Assembly: GCA_900321895.1 (NCBI GenBank)
Contig: ONYB01000057.1
Coordinates: 1 to 10,034, forward strand
Length of the DNA: 10,034 bases
Direction of reading: 5' to 3'
From: an uncultured Brachyspira sp.
Lineage (GTDB): Bacteria; Cyanobacteriota; Vampirovibrionia; Gastranaerophilales; Gastranaerophilaceae
In this document: piece after piece, positions 6,790 through 10,034 of the stretch
Position numbering within the stretch: position 1 is the stretch's first letter
Layout of the letters: every line of letters begins with the position of its first letter
Notes under the pieces: model-generated
What the model was told of the DNA's origin: nothing
Databases searched by the model: none
Seen by the model: only the letters and a program-made list of their open reading frames with translations
Position numbers and translations under genes: made by a program

Positions 6790-8130
6790 ATGAAAATAGG
6801 ATTTTTACCGATAGACAACAGACCAGTTTGCTACACGCTCCCAGAACAGATTGCAAAAATCGACGAAAGCATTGAATTGTTTTTGCCGGACAGAAGCCTG
6901 CTCGGAGATTTGACAAAATACGCAGACGTCAACGGAATTTTTGAATGGTTGAAAAATTTGCCAAAACTTGATGCACTCGTAATCTCGCTCGACACAGCAG
7001 CATACGGAGGATTGATTTCATCAAGAAGATGCTCCGACAGTTTTGAAGAAATTCGAGAAAAAATCGAAAAATTAAAAGAAATTTTGAAAGAAAAAAATGC
7101 AAAAATCTACGCTTTTTCAAGCATAATGCGAATTTCCAACAATAACATCAACGAAGAAGAAAAAAAATATTGGAATTTGTGGGGCAAAAAGATTTTTGAG
7201 TATTCCTTTAATTTTTGCAAAAATAATGGTGAAAACCCGCCACAAACAGACATTCCGCAAAAAATTTTGACAGACTACCTCAACACGAGAAAACGTAATT
7301 TCGAGATTAACAAAATCTACTTGGAATGGCAGAAAGAAGGGCTTTTTGACACCCTCGTCTTTTCAAAAGATGATTGTGCAGAATTCGGGTTCAATGTACG
7401 AGAGGCACAAGAACTTGAAAATTTGGGCGGATTTGTAAAAACAGGTGCGGACGAAATTCCGCTAACCCTTTTGGCAAGAGCAATTCAAGGCAAAATCAAA
7501 ATCGCTCCGATTTTTACAGAAGCTTCTCAAAAAAATCTAATCTCAAATTATGAGGATGTTTCGATTGAAAAATCCGTCACAGGACAAATCGAGCTTGCGG
7601 GTTGCGAGGTTTCCGAACTTCAAAACGCTGACATGCTTTTGTACGTGAACAACTTCAAAAATCATCAGGGCGAAATCGTTATGAAACGCCCGACAGAACC
7701 GTTTTCAGATGTGTGGAATATCCCGCAAAAGCCATATATGGTTGCAGATGTACGGTTTGCAAACGGGGCAGATAATTCGTTGGTAAATAAACTTTTTGAG
7801 AAAGGTTTTGACGAAAATTTTTACGGATACTCGGCGTGGAACACCTCCGCAAACTCTCTCGGCAGTCTGATTTGCGGTGCTAAAGTAAAATTTTTGGCAA
7901 AAAAATACAACGATAAGGAATTCAAAAAACTTGAAATTGTCAGATTTTTGGACGATTGGGCGTATCAGGCAAATGTTCGCCAAACTCTCTCAAAACCAGA
8001 CACTACCGAGCTTACAACAAAAATGAAACCTTTTGAAAAAGAGGTTGCAAAGGTTTTAAAAACTGAATTTGAGGTAAAATATTTCTTCCCGTGGAAGAGA
8101 TTGTTTGAGGTTGAAGTTGAGCATATTTGA
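6790..8130 (+). CDS. DUF4127 family protein of unknown function
   Basis: Matches the DUF4127 family by its conserved blocks; no biochemical role is established that I know of. It has 446 residues, shorter than the roughly 500 of many members. Blocks seen: PIDNRPV (7-13), SLDTAAYGGLISSR (66-79), RISNNN (114-119), SKDDC (192-196), TGADE (218-222), VADVRFANGAD (318-328), YSAWNTSANSLG (347-358) and LDDWAYQANVR (387-397). The many invariant Asp, Arg and Asn residues suggest an enzyme, possibly metal- or sugar-dependent, but that is inference. No signal peptide or membrane segment is visible, so it is probably cytosolic. The start lacks a ribosome binding site and lies 6 nt from a TATAAT box. The mntP gene overlaps its 3' end by 14 nt, so the two are likely one operon. 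Confidence 0.85.
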   Translation: MKIGFLPIDNRPVCYTLPEQIAKIDESIELFLPDRSLLGDLTKYADVNGIFEWLKNLPKLDALVISLDTAAYGGLISSRRCSDSFEEIREKIEKLKEILKEKNAKIYAFSSIMRISNNNINEEEKKYWNLWGKKIFEYSFNFCKNNGENPPQTDIPQKILTDYLNTRKRNFEINKIYLEWQKEGLFDTLVFSKDDCAEFGFNVREAQELENLGGFVKTGADEIPLTLLARAIQGKIKIAPIFTEASQKNLISNYEDVSIEKSVTGQIELAGCEVSELQNADMLLYVNNFKNHQGEIVMKRPTEPFSDVWNIPQKPYMVADVRFANGADNSLVNKLFEKGFDENFYGYSAWNTSANSLGSLICGAKVKFLAKKYNDKEFKKLEIVRFLDDWAYQANVRQTLSKPDTTELTTKMKPFEKEVAKVLKTEFEVKYFFPWKRLFEVEVEHI

Positions 8131-8656
8131 CATAATTTTACTTGCAATCGCACTCGGCATAGATTGCCTCGTACTGTCGTTTTCGCAGGGTTTAATTTTC
8201 ACACAAAAACGAGGGAAAAATTCGCTTTCACTCGCCCTAACAATGGGACTTTTTCAGGGGTTCATGCCTGTAATCGGCTACGCCTGTGCGGATTTGATAA
8301 GTGATTACGTATCGACCTTCGCAGATTGGCTCGTTTTCGGGATATTTTTCATCTTGGGAGTAAAATTTATCATTGAAGCCTTTGAAGAAAAAGAGGCAAC
8401 AGTCTGCTGTATCGGGCTCAAATGCCTGATTTCAATGGGAATTGCCACAAGCATAGACGCCCTTGTGGCAGGTGCAAGCCTTCATTTTAGCGGAACACAT
8501 TTCCTCGTGCCTTCAATCTTCATCGGCATTGCGTCTTTTGTAATGTCACTTTGCGGTTTTTGGTTCGGCAACTTTTTCAAAAAATTTCCGTCGAAAATCC
8601 TCGAAATTTCAGGCGGATTAATCCTGATTTTACTTGCAATTAAAGCAGTTCTTTAA
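8117..8656 (+). CDS. mntP: MntP/YebN-family manganese efflux pump (DUF204)
   Basis: Six-helix inner-membrane protein; characterised members export Mn2+ and some relatives act in other cation or sporulation roles. It has 179 residues, close to the family's ~185. The internal two-fold repeat is visible. ALGIDCLVLSFSQG in the first helix and ATSIDALVAGASL in the fourth each carry the conserved Asp (ID motif) of an inverted-repeat transporter. GxxxGxxP-like helix packing follows each repeat. No ATG is available. GAGG at 8107-8110 lies 6 nt before TTG 8117, which I take as start; TTG 8105 and 8111 are alternatives. It overlaps the DUF4127 coding end by 14 nt, so coupled translation is expected. 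The pair of Cys (VCCIGLKC) after the third helix is not typical of E. coli MntP. Manganese as substrate is by family only. Confidence 0.85.
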   Translation: MSIFDIILLAIALGIDCLVLSFSQGLIFTQKRGKNSLSLALTMGLFQGFMPVIGYACADLISDYVSTFADWLVFGIFFILGVKFIIEAFEEKEATVCCIGLKCLISMGIATSIDALVAGASLHFSGTHFLVPSIFIGIASFVMSLCGFWFGNFFKKFPSKILEISGGLILILLAIKAVL

Positions 8657-9615
8657 GAATTTTTATTCACCAAATGGCACGCTACGAAATGGTTTTCACC
8701 GATTTTTTGAGAGGTCGGAGCTACTTTTTTACAAATTTCCATGCAAAATTTACATCTCGGGTGGAATTTGCACCCGTCGATTTTTTGTTGAATTGACGGC
8801 GGTTGCCCCTGAATAGTTTCCAAAACCTTGCCACGATTGGACGGGAGGGAATTCAGAAGGGCAAGAGAATACGGATGTTTCGGGTTTGCGAAAAACTCGT
8901 TAGCGGGAGCGGTTTCGACAATTCTGCCCGAATACATCACTGCAACCCTGTCGGCATGCTCTTTTACGACCGCCAAATCGTGCGTAATCAGAAGAATAGC
9001 GGTTTGACGTTCCTGTTTGATTTTTTCAAGAATATCCATAATTTGAGCCTGAATAGTCACATCCAGAGCGGTTGTCGGCTCATCAGCAATAAGAATTTCG
9101 GCATTGCAGGCAAGAGCCATTGCAATAATCCCACGTTGCTTCATTCCGCCCGAAAATTCGTGCGGATAAGCCCTTAGTCGTTCTTCAGGATTCGGAATTT
9201 GAACGGATTTGAAGGCTTCGACTGCTTTTTCGATAGCAGCTTTACCTTTAAGATTTTGATGAATTTTAATAACCTCTAAAAGCTGGTCGCCGACTGTGTA
9301 GAGCGGGTTGAGAGAGGTCATCGGGTCTTGGGGGATTAGAGCAATTTTCGCACCACGCAAGTGTTGAAGCTCAGTTGGCGACATTTCAAGGATGTTTTTG
9401 TCATCGAAAGTAATTTTACCCGAGGTAATTTGAGCGGTTTTCGGGAGGAGTTGAAGAATACTCATCGCCGAAATCGACTTGCCACAACCTGATTCACCGA
9501 CGAGAGCCAGCATTTCACTCTTTGCAAGTGAAAAAGAAACATTATAAAGTGCGGAGAAAAAACCATTTTCGCACTCAAACCCGAGATTAAGATTTTCAAC
9601 ATTCAAAATATTCAT
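8653..9615 (-). CDS. Peptide/nickel-type ABC transporter ATP-binding protein (DppD/OppD-like)
   Basis: Cytosolic ATPase that powers uptake through a peptide- or nickel-type ABC importer. From ATG 9615 it has 320 residues, normal for DppD/OppD. Walker A is GESGCGKS (40-47), the Q-loop is PQDPMTSLNP with Gln96, the signature is FSGGMKQR (154-161), Walker B is ILIADEP with Glu179, and the switch His is at 212 (THDLAV). The C-terminal oligopeptide-transporter domain ends with a Cys cluster: C282, C288, C291, C295 and C313 around HPRC. Similar clusters in DppD-type subunits can bind an iron-sulfur centre. No permease, binding protein or second ATPase lies next to it in the window, so it appears orphaned. 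ATG 9645 is in frame, but the -10 box lies between the two ATGs. Its stop overlaps the mntP stop. Confidence 0.93.
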   Translation of the reverse strand: MNILNVENLNLGFECENGFFSALYNVSFSLAKSEMLALVGESGCGKSISAMSILQLLPKTAQITSGKITFDDKNILEMSPTELQHLRGAKIALIPQDPMTSLNPLYTVGDQLLEVIKIHQNLKGKAAIEKAVEAFKSVQIPNPEERLRAYPHEFSGGMKQRGIIAMALACNAEILIADEPTTALDVTIQAQIMDILEKIKQERQTAILLITHDLAVVKEHADRVAVMYSGRIVETAPANEFFANPKHPYSLALLNSLPSNRGKVLETIQGQPPSIQQKIDGCKFHPRCKFCMEICKKVAPTSQKIGENHFVACHLVNKNS

Positions 9616-9621
9616 AACCCC

Positions 9622-9650
9622 ATTATACCCCAACCTCCAACACATGGGAA
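9622..9650 (-). promoter_or_regulatory. Promoter of the ABC ATPase gene
   Basis: On the minus strand a perfect TATAAT (9622-9627) ends exactly 6 nt before ATG 9615. A weak -35 (TTCCCA, 9645-9650) is 17 bp upstream. The bases between box and start are GGGGTT, too close to act as a normal ribosome binding site. GGAGG further up is about 20 nt from the ATG and lies upstream of the predicted transcription start. This is a probable leaderless start. Confidence 0.55.
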
Positions 9651-9803
9651 TAAGTAAATGGAGGGAATTTGTTTTTTGTGGGAGGAGAGGGAAAGTCCCA
9701 AAATCCCGTATTTTTCATATAAATAAAAACTTTTCTAACTTATTTAGTATATTTTACAAACCTCAACCATCTTTTCTTCCGAATTTTTGTAATAGGTTTA
9801 CCC

Positions 9804-9860
9804 TGGATGCGATTCGAACAAGGACTCCGTTGAGAACGATTGATTATCGTTCGAAATGGA
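9804..9860 (-). other. Degenerate tRNA-like stretch (3'-half relic at best)
   Basis: Read on the minus strand, AACGA-TAATCAA-TCGTT has the 5-bp stem and 7-nt loop size of an anticodon arm. CTC-AACG-GAG resembles the extra arm of a class II tRNA, and GTTCGAATC matches the conserved T-loop. The T-stem arms (CCTTG, CGCAT) do not pair. Position 33 of the loop is A instead of U, and no D-arm or acceptor stem can be drawn. It is therefore not a working tRNA. The stem can also be drawn as a plain 7-bp hairpin at 9834-9852. Confidence 0.25.
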
Positions 9861-9861
9861 G

Positions 9862-9882
9862 GTTGTTTTAATAAAAAACAAC
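9862..9882. repeat. Perfect 8-bp inverted repeat (hairpin)
   Basis: GTTGTTTT (9862-9869) and AAAACAAC (9875-9882) flank a 5-nt AATAA loop. It lies between the tRNA-like stretch and the terminator. It has no T-run of its own beyond the stem, so its role is unclear. Confidence 0.6.
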
Positions 9883-9899
9883 TGCGGTCGATATCGCAC

Positions 9900-9924
9900 A
9901 AAAAAAGACCTCGAAAGGTCTTTT
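9900..9924. terminator. Bidirectional rho-independent terminator
   Basis: AAAAGACCT (9903-9911) and AGGTCTTTT (9916-9924) form a perfect 9-bp stem with a 4-nt loop. On the minus strand the loop is TTCG and a run of seven T follows the G/C core, making that direction the stronger one. This fits a leftward transcript entering from beyond the right edge. On the plus strand the tail is only TTTT then AATATT. Confidence 0.75.
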
Positions 9925-10034
9925 AATATTTACCCCAGTGTTGATGGTAGTAGAACAGTTATATTGAAAGTTCATGAAAATGTAAAATATTTTTATAAAT
10001 TTTGTAAACATAAATTAATTGCAGTAGAATAGAT

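Larger units (their letters stand above)
9651..9930. other. Non-coding region with hairpins, no gene seen
   Basis: No credible protein gene lies here. The left part is AT-rich with a small GGGA/TCCC stem at 9689-9699. The right part, 9804 onward, is richer in structure: a tRNA-like stretch, two perfect hairpins and a terminator. No clear promoter is seen for it on either strand; TATATT at 9748-9753 lacks a partner -35. Confidence 0.6.

Noticed and set aside
9616..9645. ATG 9645 as start of the ABC ATPase
   Set aside because: The added 10 residues are not family-like, no ribosome binding site precedes it, and a perfect TATAAT lies inside the added codons.
9644..9871. Plus-strand open frame of 75 codons right of the ABC ATPase
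   Set aside because: It covers the ATPase promoter, non-coding DNA and the tRNA-like stretch; its Arg/Thr-rich end is the kind of spurious product seen antisense to tRNA sequences.
9868..10011. Minus-strand open frame of about 47 codons at the right edge
   Set aside because: It reads straight through the terminator hairpin, has no ribosome binding site and is AT-driven in composition.
9931..10034. Possible promoter (TTGAAA 9964, TAAAAT 9983) near the right edge
   Set aside because: The spacing is only 13 bp, and AT-rich DNA gives such matches by chance; I see nothing else in this stretch.
1..10034. CRISPR array, insertion sequence or prophage
   Set aside because: No regularly spaced repeats, transposase or integrase frames, or paired terminal repeats are visible.

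Overview
The window is AT-rich bacterial DNA carrying nine recognisable housekeeping or accessory proteins and one unrecognised membrane protein. It contains no mobile element, CRISPR array or intact RNA gene. The gene set combines peptidoglycan/teichoic-type lipid carrier glycosyltransfer, polyprenyl diphosphate, a menaquinone-type methyltransferase, a D-lactate-dehydrogenase-like enzyme, a DUF4127 protein and MntP. With the low G+C, Lys/Asn/Phe-rich proteins, this points to an anaerobic gut-type bacterium. My best guess is a non-photosynthetic cyanobacterial relative (Gastranaerophilales/Melainabacteria). That is inference from style and gene content only, and a Firmicute or another AT-rich lineage is not excluded.

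Layout. (1) 1-1765, minus strand: a polyprenyl diphosphate synthase followed, with an 8-nt overlap, by signal peptidase I (lepB). lepB runs off the left edge and has an unusual ~110-residue cytoplasmic N-terminal extension. (2) 1766-1896: a divergent promoter region. (3) 1897-4191, plus strand: glyA and, 15 nt later, a WecA/TagO-type phospho-GlcNAc transferase, driven by a near-consensus promoter. (4) 4192-4386: an uncharacterised leader before a small protein (4387-4917) with hydrophobic segments at both ends; a strong hairpin terminator follows at 4951-4996. (5) 5063-6076: a D-2-hydroxyacid (D-lactate-like) dehydrogenase, convergent with ubiE/menG (6084-6752, minus). (6) 6753-6789: a very compact divergent promoter region between ubiE and a DUF4127 gene (6790-8130). 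The DUF4127 stop is overlapped by an mntP gene starting with TTG. (7) 8653-9615, minus: a DppD/OppD-type ABC ATPase whose stop codon overlaps the mntP stop. (8) 9616-10034: about 420 nt without a gene, holding the ATPase promoter, a degenerate tRNA-like stretch, a hairpin and a bidirectional terminator.

The most interesting signal is regulatory. Three unlinked genes (polyprenyl synthase, DUF4127, ABC ATPase) each have a TA-A/C-type -10 box ending exactly 6 nt before their ATG and no Shine-Dalgarno sequence. A fourth (ubiE) has the same geometry, one base longer, at an in-frame GTG. These look like promoters for leaderless mRNAs. Genes elsewhere in the window (glyA, the small membrane protein, the dehydrogenase, mntP) have ordinary purine-rich ribosome binding sites. 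The window therefore seems to mix two modes of translation start.

Functionally, the polyprenyl synthase and UbiE/MenG would supply the tail and the last ring methylation of a prenylquinone. The polyprenyl synthase could equally supply the carrier lipid used by the WecA-type enzyme.
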